64,000 nt of DNA, taken from assembly GCA_038207625.1 (NCBI GenBank), contig JBBQZO010000022.1, forward strand, positions 1 to 64,000, read 5' to 3'. Positions 17,737 through 26,845 of the stretch are shown here, in pieces. Origin of the DNA: JBBQZO01 sp038207625. Its GTDB lineage: Bacteria; Pseudomonadota; Gammaproteobacteria; Burkholderiales; Burkholderiaceae_D. The position numbers and the translations under genes are program-made. The notes beneath the pieces were generated by a model. That model was given only the letters and a program-made list of their open reading frames with translations, searched no databases and was not told the DNA's origin. Within the stretch, counting starts at the first letter, position 1. Each line of letters starts with the position of its first letter.

Positions 17737-20700
17737 GGCGTCGCTCCTTTGGCCGGCGTGGTGGTGGCCGGCGTGGTGATGGTGGGCGGCGTGGTGATGG
17801 TGGGCGGCGTGGTGATGGCGGGCGGCGCGCCATGTCCAACGATCTGCTCGGGCAAGCGCAGGCCGTGAAAGCCGCGGCTTTGCGCGCTGGCCTCGCCGCC
17901 ACCCGTGACGGCGGCGCTGCTGGTCACTTTCAGATCGAGCGCGACGGCCACGTTGGCACGGCTCCAGCGCAGTTCGAACACGCCGCCCTCCTTACGCGTG
18001 CTGGTGGCCGCATCGATCATGCGTTTCAAGCCAAACTGGCCCGCCTCGTTGAACACCTCGACGCTGCGCCCGTCGAAAGTGATGGCGCTGATGCGCGCGC
18101 CGGGCGCGCCCTGGCCGCTCGGATGAACCATATTGGTCCACACCGCCGGGGTGTTCCGGTAACGCAGCTGCTGGCCGTCGATTTCGACCGTGAATTCGAG
18201 CGTGCCCGGTGCCGGCAGCGGCATGATCTGGAACACCGTCTGCGGCTCGCTCGCGCTGCTGGCCACGCCGTTGGCCCCCAGCGGCGCGATCCAGCCGGGA
18301 AAACCGCTCACCACCTGGGGCAGCAACGTGATGCCCATGTCGGCCCAGGTGCGCGCGGCCAGCACGTCGCCGCGCCGCACCACCAGCGGCCCCAGCGCGC
18401 CGGTGACGAACCTGGCCAGCGCGCCGTCCGGGCCAAACAGCTGGCCGATTTCGGCGTTGCTGGCCTCGACCTTGGCGTTCGGCGCGAACGGGTATTTGCC
18501 GGCCAGGTTGGCCTGGAACGGCGTGAGCACCTGGGCTTGCCAAGTCTTGTTGATTTCGGTCTCGCTGGGCCCGACGATCATCGCGAAGGTTTGCATCAGC
18601 GGGCGCACCAGGATCGGCCGGATCGCCTGTTTTTGCGGGTCCGTCATCCCTGTCAGCATTTGCTCGTCGACGTATTTCAGCGCGTCGGCCAGCTCCGAGC
18701 CGCTGCCCTCCAAAGTCTGCTGCATGAACTGCTTGGCGCCGGGTCCGGGATCACCCTGGTTCTTGAGCACATTGAGGCGGCTGCGCAGGCGCGACAGCGC
18801 CTCCAGATAGCCGCCCATCAGCGAGGCATCCTTGTCCTTGGGTGCGACCAGCCTGGCCACGCCGGCGAACTCACGCCCGATCGGGCCCATCACCGGGTCC
18901 GCGCGCGGCCGGGTGGGATCGGCCGCGCCACCGGCCTCGACGCCACTGCGCACTTCGCTCGGTGCGCGCCGCAGCACCACCTCCTTGAGCCAGGCCAGCA
19001 GACCCGTTTCAAGCTTGCCCACGTCGGCGCGCGGCGCACCGGGGTTGTCCCACGAGGTTTCCTGATAAATCGTCTTGAGCAGCTTGGCCAGCGGCGAATT
19101 CTGCGGGTCGCCCAGCCGGTTCATCGCCTGCACGCTGGCGTCAAAGCTGGGCAGTTCGCTGATCGCCACGCCCTGCACGAACTTTTGCCACTCGCGCGTG
19201 TAGTCGGCCTTGTACAGGTCGACCAGCGATTTCTGAATTTGCTCGGGACTGCCGTCTAGCGTCAGGTCGTCGCGCGCGGCCGTCTTCAGCACCCAGTCGA
19301 CGCTTTTCAGTTCGCCGTTGGCGGCCTCCTTGAACGCGTGATTGATGAACTTTTCCCACCCGTCCCGGGTAAAACTGCCGGGTATCGCAACGCTGCCCTG
19401 CATCAGCGCCTGGTCCTGCTCGCCGACGATGCGCGCCACCGTCATGGCCGGGAAGCGGGTGGCCGCGCGCGCCTTGATGTCGGCGTACACCCGCTCGCGC
19501 GCGGGCACCCCGCGCACCACGCGGCGCAGGTTCTCGCGCGCCTGGTCCAGCAGGCCGAGCTTGGGCGTGATCACCGGCCAGGCCGGGTCGTCGATCTGGT
19601 TCAGGTAGAACGTCAACAGCCGCTCGGCGCTGCGTTTCATCTGCTCGCGCGGCATGCTGCCCCGGTTGCTGTCGAGCCAGCCGCGCCAGTAGCGTGTCAA
19701 CTGGTCGTTCAGGTGGCCCGGTTCGGCGCGCGATTTGTCGGCCAACATCAGATAGGTTTTCAGCGCGTTGTAGCCATCGTCGACGTTGGTGGCCGAGACA
19801 TCCTGAAATTGCTGGGCCGATTTCGCGCTGACCGCGCCCGCCTGCGCCGCGCCTGCCGGGCCGGCCGGCTGCAGCTGATCGGCCTTGGCGTTCAGTTCGG
19901 CCAGCAGCGCTTCGAGCTTGTCCTGCACCGGTTTTTGCATCACGTCGCGCGCCCCGGCGAAGTATTCGACGCGCAGCTTGCGTTCCAGCGCAGCGCCCTG
20001 ATACAGACCGAACGACAGCGCCAGCGGTGCGTCGGCGCGGTAGTTGGCCAGTTGCTCGATGCGGTCCTGCAAAATGTCGAGCGCCTCAAGCCTGGCCTGC
20101 ACACCGGGCCGGTTTTCCTGCAGGCGCAGCACCTTGTCCAGATCGGCCTGGACATTGGCCAGCAGCTGGCGATTGCCCATATACGACCAGCTCCAGCCGG
20201 CCAGCAACAGGCCGAGCATCAGCGCGACGCCAAAGAAGGCGCCGTATCTGAGGCGCTGGGCGGTGCGGCTGGTGTACTGGGCCACCAGATCGCGGTCGGG
20301 GAAGATAATGCTGCGAAACAGATTCAGCAGAAAGTAGCCTGACTGCGCGCCCTGATTGCCCTCGCCATCGTCACCCACGGCCAGCTCGAAACGCTCGGCC
20401 ACGCGTTTGGCCGCGCCCTCCTGCAGCGCGCTGGTGAAGTAGAAGCCGCGAAATACCGGCTTGAACTGGTAGGTGTTTTCCTCGAACAGCGTGGACAGGA
20501 AGGCGCGCAGCGGCGGCTTGAGGTCGGCGAATGCGAGCGGGAAGGTGAACACGCCCGAGCGCAGCGTGTCGCAGCGGCTGTGCGCCATGCACACCAGGCC
20601 CGCTTCGCGCAGGCCGTCGCACAATTCGTCGAAATGCTGATCGAAAAAGGACAACACGTCATGCTGGGTGCCGCGCCGGTTAAAGCGCAGCGTTGCGCCC

Positions 20701-21530
20701 CACACCCGCTCGCGCTCGGTGCGGTCGCAGTACTGGAAGAAGTCGGCGAAGCCGGCGATCAGGTCGGCCTTGGTGAAGATCACGTACACCGGCGCATGCA
20801 CCATCAGCCGTTCGGTCAGCTCCTGCACGCGGGTGCGCAGGCTCTTGGCCAGTTCGATGCCGCGGTCGGCGCTCGCGCCGCTTAGTTCGGACAAGCTGAC
20901 GGCGATCAGGATGCCGTTGATCGGCGCGCGCGGCCGGTGACGCTTGAGCAGCGCCAGAAAGCCATACCATTCAGCGCGCTCGTTGTCGTGCACTGCGTAG
21001 CGCCCGGCCGTGTCGAGCAGGATGCCGTCGGAGGTAAAAAACCAGTCGCAATTGCGCGTGCCGCCCTCCCCGTGCACGGCGCCGGTGCCCGGGATCGGAA
21101 AGCGCAGCCCGGAGCGCTGGATGGCGCTGCTCTTGCCGGCCGCCGGATTGCCGATGATCATGTACCACGGCAGTTCATACAGCGCGGCCGCGCCGCCCAG
21201 CAAGCCCAGTTTGGAAGTCTTGATGGTGTCGATCGCCTCAAGCATGTTTTTGTGCAGCACGCCCAGTTCGCGCTGGGCCTCCACGCTGCCGGGCTTGGCC
21301 TGGTCGGCCAACATCGACTCGCTCAGCGCCTGCGCGGCACGCTTGTGCTGCTGGTGACGCACCAGCCAGATGGCAACGCCGCAAAGCAACGCAAGCGACA
21401 GCGCCGCCAGCGCCCATAGCGGCGCCAGCCCGAGCAGATCGGCGCCCACCAGCACAATAACAACGAGCGCGAGCACACCCAAGGCGCCCAGCGTGCGACT
21501 GTCGGTGAGGAACTGCCAGAATCGACGCAT
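17733..21530 (-). CDS. tssM: T6SS membrane-complex protein TssM (IcmF)
   Basis: 1265 residues, full length. Two N-terminal membrane helices (about 13-34 and 37-57) precede a cytoplasmic NTPase-like domain with an intact Walker A, GNPAAGKS (127-134), and DTAGRYAV; a third helix lies near residue 440 (FFGVALMLGLLLAGWSWSYMG). The periplasmic IcmF-related region leads to the C-terminal TssJ-contact domain. The C-terminus ends in TITTPP repeats encoded by an 18-bp tandem repeat. It appears to start the tssM-tagF-OmpA transcription block. Confidence 0.96.
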   Translation of the reverse strand: MRRFWQFLTDSRTLGALGVLALVVIVLVGADLLGLAPLWALAALSLALLCGVAIWLVRHQQHKRAAQALSESMLADQAKPGSVEAQRELGVLHKNMLEAIDTIKTSKLGLLGGAAALYELPWYMIIGNPAAGKSSAIQRSGLRFPIPGTGAVHGEGGTRNCDWFFTSDGILLDTAGRYAVHDNERAEWYGFLALLKRHRPRAPINGILIAVSLSELSGASADRGIELAKSLRTRVQELTERLMVHAPVYVIFTKADLIAGFADFFQYCDRTERERVWGATLRFNRRGTQHDVLSFFDQHFDELCDGLREAGLVCMAHSRCDTLRSGVFTFPLAFADLKPPLRAFLSTLFEENTYQFKPVFRGFYFTSALQEGAAKRVAERFELAVGDDGEGNQGAQSGYFLLNLFRSIIFPDRDLVAQYTSRTAQRLRYGAFFGVALMLGLLLAGWSWSYMGNRQLLANVQADLDKVLRLQENRPGVQARLEALDILQDRIEQLANYRADAPLALSFGLYQGAALERKLRVEYFAGARDVMQKPVQDKLEALLAELNAKADQLQPAGPAGAAQAGAVSAKSAQQFQDVSATNVDDGYNALKTYLMLADKSRAEPGHLNDQLTRYWRGWLDSNRGSMPREQMKRSAERLLTFYLNQIDDPAWPVITPKLGLLDQARENLRRVVRGVPARERVYADIKARAATRFPAMTVARIVGEQDQALMQGSVAIPGSFTRDGWEKFINHAFKEAANGELKSVDWVLKTAARDDLTLDGSPEQIQKSLVDLYKADYTREWQKFVQGVAISELPSFDASVQAMNRLGDPQNSPLAKLLKTIYQETSWDNPGAPRADVGKLETGLLAWLKEVVLRRAPSEVRSGVEAGGAADPTRPRADPVMGPIGREFAGVARLVAPKDKDASLMGGYLEALSRLRSRLNVLKNQGDPGPGAKQFMQQTLEGSGSELADALKYVDEQMLTGMTDPQKQAIRPILVRPLMQTFAMIVGPSETEINKTWQAQVLTPFQANLAGKYPFAPNAKVEASNAEIGQLFGPDGALARFVTGALGPLVVRRGDVLAARTWADMGITLLPQVVSGFPGWIAPLGANGVASSASEPQTVFQIMPLPAPGTLEFTVEIDGQQLRYRNTPAVWTNMVHPSGQGAPGARISAITFDGRSVEVFNEAGQFGLKRMIDAATSTRKEGGVFELRWSRANVAVALDLKVTSSAAVTGGGEASAQSRGFHGLRLPEQIVGHGAPPAITTPPTITTPPTITTPATTTPAKGATP
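17773..17826. repeat. 18-bp tandem repeat at the 3' end of tssM
   Basis: Three near-perfect units of GTGGTGATGGTGGGCGGC (17773-17790, 17791-17808, 17809-17826) plus a degenerate partial unit before them. On the coding strand they encode TITTPP-like periplasmic tail repeats. Confidence 0.85.
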
Positions 21531-21633
21531 AGGTAGAGGGTCGGATCAGTTGGGCGGGCGCTGCGGCGAAAAACCGTGTCACGTGGGCAATATTGGCACC
21601 TTTCGCGGCGGCCAATTTGCGCCGGCACAAGAG

Positions 21634-22482
21634 TTACCCGGGCGTCTTCCCAAGCAGGGCGCGCTGGCGCAATTCGGTGTGGCCGAAATCCATCATGGTC
21701 CAGCGTCCGCCCCACGTCAGGCCCAGCGACTCGGCCACTTCGCCGTAAAGGCGGTAGCCTTGCAGGGCCCACGGGTCTTTTTCGGAAATGATCAGGCGAC
21801 CGTCGCGCCAGAACGCGCAGTCGGCCGCCAGCCCGAACTGGTGATAGCTCTGGAATGCGCGCGCATTGGTGACCCCGCTGCCCAGCTTGGCCAGCTCGTC
21901 CTGACGCATGGGACTGCGGTAGCCCTCCAGCAAAGCCATCTCGTAGCCGTGGCGCTCTTTCATGATCTTGAACGTCAGCAGCAGTCGCTGGCTGAACTCG
22001 ATATTGAGCAAGTCCCAGTTGCGACTGGCGTCCACCAACAGCGGGCGCAGCTGCACCACCTCGACTGCGCGAAAAACCAACGGCGGCAGCGCTTGCGGCG
22101 GCGCCAGCTGCTCGCCGCGCAGCAGGGCCGCCACTTGCGGGTCGGGCGGCAGGCTGGCGCCATCGTAGGGTTCGAGGGTTCTATGCTCGCCCAGCATCAG
22201 CGCGGCCAAGGCCGGCAGCAGCAGCGCGCAAGCGCCCGCCCCCAGCGCCAGGGCGTGGCGGCGCGCAAATTTGAGCGGACGCAGCGGCGTCGTCGGGCTG
22301 GCGCGCGCCGCGCTTTCGGCAGCGAAGGCGCGCGCGCGCTGCCAGGTGTCCACGCGACGCTCGATGGCGGCGCCGATGCGCTCGACCAGATCGATCAGCA
22401 AAGCCCGTCCGGACGGGAAAAATATCAGCCAACTGAGCGTGCATGCCAAGGAAAAATACAGCAACGCGACAAAGATCAGCAT
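21634..22482 (-). CDS. Membrane-anchored M15 peptidoglycan peptidase (TagX-like)
   Basis: 282 residues. There are two hydrophobic segments (about 1-22 and 75-97), then a C-terminal M15/VanY-type domain. Zinc and catalytic residues are visible in SYHQFGLAADCAF (H214, D221) and DFGHTE (H268). Related M15 enzymes cut peptidoglycan stem peptides; TagX in the Acinetobacter T6SS locus is a known L,D-endopeptidase. Its place just upstream of tssM on the same strand fits local cell-wall opening for the membrane complex. A secreted-effector role is less likely because it is membrane anchored and has no evident immunity partner. GGGGAGT precedes the start. Confidence 0.82.
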   Translation of the reverse strand: MLIFVALLYFSLACTLSWLIFFPSGRALLIDLVERIGAAIERRVDTWQRARAFAAESAARASPTTPLRPLKFARRHALALGAGACALLLPALAALMLGEHRTLEPYDGASLPPDPQVAALLRGEQLAPPQALPPLVFRAVEVVQLRPLLVDASRNWDLLNIEFSQRLLLTFKIMKERHGYEMALLEGYRSPMRQDELAKLGSGVTNARAFQSYHQFGLAADCAFWRDGRLIISEKDPWALQGYRLYGEVAESLGLTWGGRWTMMDFGHTELRQRALLGKTPG

Positions 22483-22572
22483 GGTACTCCCCAGTTTGGC
22501 TTTAATCGGGTATGGCCCACTGTATGGCCACCGGCAACATCGACCGCCCCCCCCAATCTTAGGAGTTCTATC

Positions 22573-23241
22573 GTGGCCCCTTCAGACCAACATCAAGCCG
22601 TCGCCATGCGCCCGACCCTGTTGGCATCGGTGCCGGGTGCGCCAGCGACCGAAGTGCTGATCCTGGCGACGCTCGAACGGGGCGCGCGCTTGCGCGCCGC
22701 GGCCGGCGACGTGCTTCAAACGCGTGGTTCCGGGCTGCGCCTGCTCGGCGCGCTGGGCATGTTACTGGTGGCAACGATCGCCCTCTACGGCGTTGTACAC
22801 CGCCCCGCCACGCTGGCACATGCGCCGCTGGTACAGGCGGTGGCGCCCGTGACGGCGCGCGCCGATGCCGGCGCCGCCATGGCCGCCCCGTCCCAAAGCG
22901 CGCTCATCCACGATGAAGCGCCCAACCCGATCGACGCGCTGATACTGACACGCGCGCCGGCGCTGCGCAGCGGGCCGCTGGCGGTGACGGCACCAATGCT
23001 GCGTCCGCTTGCCAGCGCACGCGGCAATCTGGGCCCGCGCCGCAAGGGCGCCGACGTAACGCCACCGCAAGGGCAGCTTGGCATCGATGCCGACGCCGAT
23101 GTCAGCTTGCTCAGTGCCCTCGTCGCGCACGCCAGCGGCCTCAGTGACGCCGTCGATCCCGCCGATCGGCTGCGCGAGCGCTGCTTGCGTGGCGCCAGCG
23201 CGGACCAGCGCTGCGCCGTGCATGTCGGCGCGCGACCGTGA
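22573..23241 (+). CDS. Single-pass membrane protein of unknown function
   Basis: 222 residues from a GTG start with AGGAGT eight bases upstream. A 45-residue cytoplasmic segment (VLILATLERGARLRAAAGD) is followed by one membrane helix (about 56-76, LLGALGMLLVATIALYGVV) and a long Ala/Pro-rich, presumably periplasmic part with two C-terminal cysteines (RERCLRGASADQRCAVHVGARP). I do not recognise the family. It is divergent from the M15 peptidase gene and could belong to the T6SS locus or to the downstream nuclease. Confidence 0.6.
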   Translation: MAPSDQHQAVAMRPTLLASVPGAPATEVLILATLERGARLRAAAGDVLQTRGSGLRLLGALGMLLVATIALYGVVHRPATLAHAPLVQAVAPVTARADAGAAMAAPSQSALIHDEAPNPIDALILTRAPALRSGPLAVTAPMLRPLASARGNLGPRRKGADVTPPQGQLGIDADADVSLLSALVAHASGLSDAVDPADRLRERCLRGASADQRCAVHVGARP

Positions 23242-23387
23242 ACCTGCCATCCGAACGCACGGCCGGGCAACGCTACCGGCGCGCGGCGCGCGGCGTGACG
23301 CGCATTGCGCAATCCATGGGTGGGCGGATCGGCCCGCGTTAAACTGTGGGCAGCGACAGTGCGCGTGCGCCACGCCGACCATCACCG

Positions 23388-25046
23388 ATGCGCTACCAGA
23401 TGAACCAGCCTCTTGAAAACCCGTTCTACTATCTGGACAATTTCCAACGTCTGCTGGACTGGATCGCCGCGCGCTACGACGACTTGCTGCTGGCCGAGGA
23501 AAGCGCCTTCATCGCCCAGTTTCCCAGCTTGCCGCAGGCCTCGCGCGCGCTGCTGGTGCGGATGATCATGCGCAAGGGAACGCTGTTTCGCGCAAACAAA
23601 CTGGTGTACCCCGAGATCGGTTGCGCGCTGACAGCGGCGCGCACGCTGGAGGCCTGCGGCTGGATCGAACGCGATCCCGCGCTGAACATCGAGGCGCTAT
23701 TTGGACTGCTTCAGAAAACCGAAGTGGCACAGGTATTTGAGCTCACCGCGCACCAGAGAGCGGCGACCAAGGCGCAACAGCTGAGCGCCTTGCGTCCGGA
23801 CTTCGCCCAGGCGCGCCCGTTTTCCGCGTGGTTCCGGCAGTCCGGCGACGAGGTCTTGCATGTGCTGGCCAAGCCCCTGTGCGAACGGCTGCGCCTTATC
23901 TTCTTCGGCAACTTTCACCAGGACTGGTCCGAATTCGTGCTCGCCGACCTGGGCCTGACCAAATACGAACACGTCGCCTTCGGCCCCACCTCGCGCGGCT
24001 TTCGCAACCGGCGCGACATCGACACCTTCCTGGCGCTATACCGCTGTCAGGAAATGCTGCATGCGGCAGTCGCCCCCGCCGACGTGCAGCGCGAAATCCC
24101 GCCGTGCATCGACGACAACGCCTGGCTGGCCGGGCGGCGCGCCAAACTGCTGTACCGGATCGGCCAGCGCCACGAGCAAGAGCAGCACTGGGACGCGGCA
24201 CTGGCCGTGTATCAGGTCTGCGACTATCCCGGCGCGCGCGCCCGCGCGATCCGCGTGCTGGAGAAAAACCAGCAATGGGATGCCGCCTATGCACTGCTGC
24301 TGCGCGCCGAGAGCGCGCCCGAAAGCGAGGCCGAACGCCAGCACTTGCTGCGCATCGGCCCGCGCCTGCGCCGCAAGCTGGGCCACCCGAAACAGCTGGC
24401 CGACGCGATCACCCGTGTCGCCCGGCTCGACCTGGCGCTGGCGCCGTCGGCCCAGCTACGCGTTGAACAGCTGGTCTGCGCCCACCTGCAACGGGACGAC
24501 GCGCCCGTGTTCTACGTCGAAAACGCACTGATCAACGCGCTGTTCGGCTTGTTGTGCTGGCGCGCGATTTTCAGCACCATTCCGGGCGCCTTCTTCCACC
24601 CGTTCCAGCGCGCACCGGCCGATTTGCACAGCGCCCACTTCTACCAGCGCCGCGCCGCCCAATTCGCGCAGTGCTTCGCCGAGCTCGATGGCGACGCCTA
24701 CCGCGCCACCATCATCGGCACCTATGCCGACAAGCGCGGTACCCAGTCGCCGTTTCTGGCCTGGGACCTGCTCAGCGCGGAACTGATCGAGATGGCGCTT
24801 GCCTGCATACCGGCACGCCACCTGAAGTATTGGTTCGAACGCATGCTGCAGGATCTGAAGACCAATTGCAGCGGCTTTCCCGACCTGATCCAGTTCTGGC
24901 CGGCCGAACAGCGCTACCAGATGATCGAAGTGAAGGGACCGGGCGACCGGTTGCAAGACAGCCAGCAACGCTGGATCGCCTACTGCGCCGCGCACCAGAT
25001 GCCGATCGCGGTGTGCTACGTGCAATGGGCCAATGCCGCCGCCTAA
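23388..25046 (+). CDS. VRR-NUC domain nuclease (FAN1-like)
   Basis: 552 residues. The C-terminal VRR-NUC motif is intact: GFPDLIQFWP, then MIEVKGPGDRLQDSQQRWI (PD...E-x-K), the catalytic arrangement of FAN1 and related structure-specific nucleases. The upstream region (HFFR/TPR-like helices, AHFYQRRAAQF, WERAIF-type segments) matches bacterial FAN1 homologues. Such proteins act on flap or cross-linked DNA. The start is at MRYQMNQPLENP; MNQP at 23400 is an alternative, and neither has a clear ribosome site. It ends 4 bases inside the convergent response regulator gene. Confidence 0.85.
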   Translation: MRYQMNQPLENPFYYLDNFQRLLDWIAARYDDLLLAEESAFIAQFPSLPQASRALLVRMIMRKGTLFRANKLVYPEIGCALTAARTLEACGWIERDPALNIEALFGLLQKTEVAQVFELTAHQRAATKAQQLSALRPDFAQARPFSAWFRQSGDEVLHVLAKPLCERLRLIFFGNFHQDWSEFVLADLGLTKYEHVAFGPTSRGFRNRRDIDTFLALYRCQEMLHAAVAPADVQREIPPCIDDNAWLAGRRAKLLYRIGQRHEQEQHWDAALAVYQVCDYPGARARAIRVLEKNQQWDAAYALLLRAESAPESEAERQHLLRIGPRLRRKLGHPKQLADAITRVARLDLALAPSAQLRVEQLVCAHLQRDDAPVFYVENALINALFGLLCWRAIFSTIPGAFFHPFQRAPADLHSAHFYQRRAAQFAQCFAELDGDAYRATIIGTYADKRGTQSPFLAWDLLSAELIEMALACIPARHLKYWFERMLQDLKTNCSGFPDLIQFWPAEQRYQMIEVKGPGDRLQDSQQRWIAYCAAHQMPIAVCYVQWANAAA

Positions 25047-25777
25047 GCGATCAGCGACTTCACTTTCTGGTAGCCGCTGCGGCTGATCGGCACCTGGCCG
25101 CCGCACTTGAGAATCGCCAGATGGCTGTCCTTGGCATACTGCTCGATGCGGCTGATGGCGTCGATGTTGACGATGAAGGAGCGGTGCACACGCAAAAATT
25201 TGCTCGGCTCGAGCTGGGTTTCCAGTTCGGACAGGCGCTGACTCTTCAGGTAGGCTTTGCCTTCGGCGTGGATCTCCACGTAATCGTCTTGCGCCTCGAT
25301 GTAGTCGATCTTGTCGGTCGCGATCACATGCACCTTGGCGCCGCTGCGGATCAGGATGCGCTCGAGCGGCGCACTGCGCGTGGCCGCCTCATGCACCAGC
25401 ACGTCGAGCGCGCCGTCGTTGCGCACGCTGGTGCGCGCGTGCGCCACCGCTTCGTCGAAACGCTGCTGGCTGAACGGTTTAAGCAGGTAATCGATCGCGT
25501 GGATCTCGAAGGCCTTGATCGCGTACTGGTCGAACGCGGTCACGAAGATGTAGCGCGTCTTGCGCGGTGCCAGTTCGACCACCTCGAAGCCGTTCAGCTT
25601 GGGCATCTGGATGTCGAGGAATACCAAGTCCGGCTCCAGCTCGCTGATCGCCTTGACGGCGTCGAAGCCGTTGGCGCATTCGGCCACCAGCTCCAGGTCG
25701 GGGTGCGCCGCCAGATACTCCTTGAGCAGCCCGCGCGCGAGCTCCTCGTCGTCCACTATCATGATGCGCATGCTCAT
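25043..25777 (-). CDS. LytTR-family response regulator
   Basis: 244 residues. The receiver domain shows acidic D9/D10, phospho-acceptor D55 (LVFLDIQMP) and K in YLLKPF. The C-terminal LytTR DNA-binding domain (about 140-244) contains DDYVEIHAEGKAYL, FLRVHRSFIVNI and VPISRSGYQKVK. The ATG directly follows the TAA of the histidine kinase gene, so the two are coupled. It is the output of the 27946-25043 operon. Confidence 0.93.
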   Translation of the reverse strand: MSMRIMIVDDEELARGLLKEYLAAHPDLELVAECANGFDAVKAISELEPDLVFLDIQMPKLNGFEVVELAPRKTRYIFVTAFDQYAIKAFEIHAIDYLLKPFSQQRFDEAVAHARTSVRNDGALDVLVHEAATRSAPLERILIRSGAKVHVIATDKIDYIEAQDDYVEIHAEGKAYLKSQRLSELETQLEPSKFLRVHRSFIVNIDAISRIEQYAKDSHLAILKCGGQVPISRSGYQKVKSLIA

Positions 25778-26845
25778 TTACGGCTCCGTGGTTTCAGCCG
25801 GCAGCGTCAGTTCCACCGTGAAGGTGCGCCCCTGGCGTGTCCAGTTGATGCTCGCTTCGTGGCCATAGGCCGCCGCGAGGCGTTGACGTACATTGGCCAG
25901 CCCGATGCCGTTCGAGCGCGGCGCCGGCAGATCGTCGTCGATGTCGTTGTCGACGCTGATGCGCAGTAGCGAGCCATCGCGGCGCGCGCGGATGCGGATC
26001 GTGCCGCCTTCGGTCAGGTTGCCGATGCCATGCTTGACCGCGTTTTCCACCAGCGGCTGAATGATCATCGGCGGCACCAGACAGCGGCGCGCGTCGTCGG
26101 CAATGTCCTGCTCGACCATCAAGCGTGCGCCAAAGCGTATTTTTTCGACTGCCAGGAAATGCGCGGTGAGCACCGTTTCGGCTTGCAGCGTGACTTTTTT
26201 GTGGGCCTCCAGGCCCAGGCTGTGGCGGAAAAATTCTGCCAGCTGCACCGTCATTTCACGCGCGCCGGCCGGGTTTTGTGACGTCAGCGCGCTGATCGAA
26301 TTGAGACTATTGAACAGGAAATGCGGGTCGATCTGGGTGCGCAGCATGCGCAATTCGGCTTCCTGCGCCATCACCTTCGATTCAAGCACGCGCCGCTCGG
26401 CCGAGCGGGCCCGTTCAAATTCAATGCGCAGGTACTGCAACACCACCGACAGACCGTACAGCAGCACGCCCAGGCCAAAGATCAGCTCCGTCAACGACAC
26501 CGACAGCGCGATGCCGGCCCAGTCCACGCCCAGCACCAGCCACAGCGCATTCCAGGCGCGGCACAGCAGCGTCCACAGCAGCGCCGACATCAAGGCGGCG
26601 AGGCTGAGCACCGCCACCACCGTGCTCGGGCGCCGCTCGGTGAGCGGAAAAGCGCGGCACAGCGCATGGCTGGAAAAGCCGGCAGCGAACGCATACACCA
26701 GCGTTGCCGGCAGCGCGAACAACAGCGCGTTGCTCCAACCGGCGCCGAACGCGCTGACGATCACCCCGCCCAGGACTGTGCCAAGGATCAGCCAGACCAG
26801 CAGGTAGAGCGCCGCGCCGCGCCGGTTGGAAAACGCTCCCTGCAT
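25778..26845 (-). CDS. LytS-type sensor histidine kinase
   Basis: 355 residues. The N-terminal half has about four membrane segments without a recognisable extracellular sensor. The His_kinase segment contains the phospho-acceptor in QIDPHFLFNSLNSISAL, followed by a HATPase_c domain with the N-box VENAVKHGIG and NGIGLANVRQRL. This is the LytS/YpdA class that pairs with LytTR regulators. It shares one base with the stop of the upstream LiaF-like gene (TGATG). Confidence 0.92.
   Translation of the reverse strand: MQGAFSNRRGAALYLLVWLILGTVLGGVIVSAFGAGWSNALLFALPATLVYAFAAGFSSHALCRAFPLTERRPSTVVAVLSLAALMSALLWTLLCRAWNALWLVLGVDWAGIALSVSLTELIFGLGVLLYGLSVVLQYLRIEFERARSAERRVLESKVMAQEAELRMLRTQIDPHFLFNSLNSISALTSQNPAGAREMTVQLAEFFRHSLGLEAHKKVTLQAETVLTAHFLAVEKIRFGARLMVEQDIADDARRCLVPPMIIQPLVENAVKHGIGNLTEGGTIRIRARRDGSLLRISVDNDIDDDLPAPRSNGIGLANVRQRLAAAYGHEASINWTRQGRTFTVELTLPAETTEP

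Noticed and set aside
21634..22482. M15 peptidase as a T6SS effector with the divergent protein as immunity partner
   Set aside because: The enzyme is membrane anchored, the neighbour at 22573 is on the opposite strand and looks unlike a periplasmic inhibitor, and no VgrG, PAAR or adaptor gene is nearby.
21370..23241. A 623-codon plus-strand frame spanning the tssM start and the M15 gene
   Set aside because: Most of it is antisense to recognisable genes. Only the last 222 codons, from the GTG at 22573 with a ribosome site, look real.
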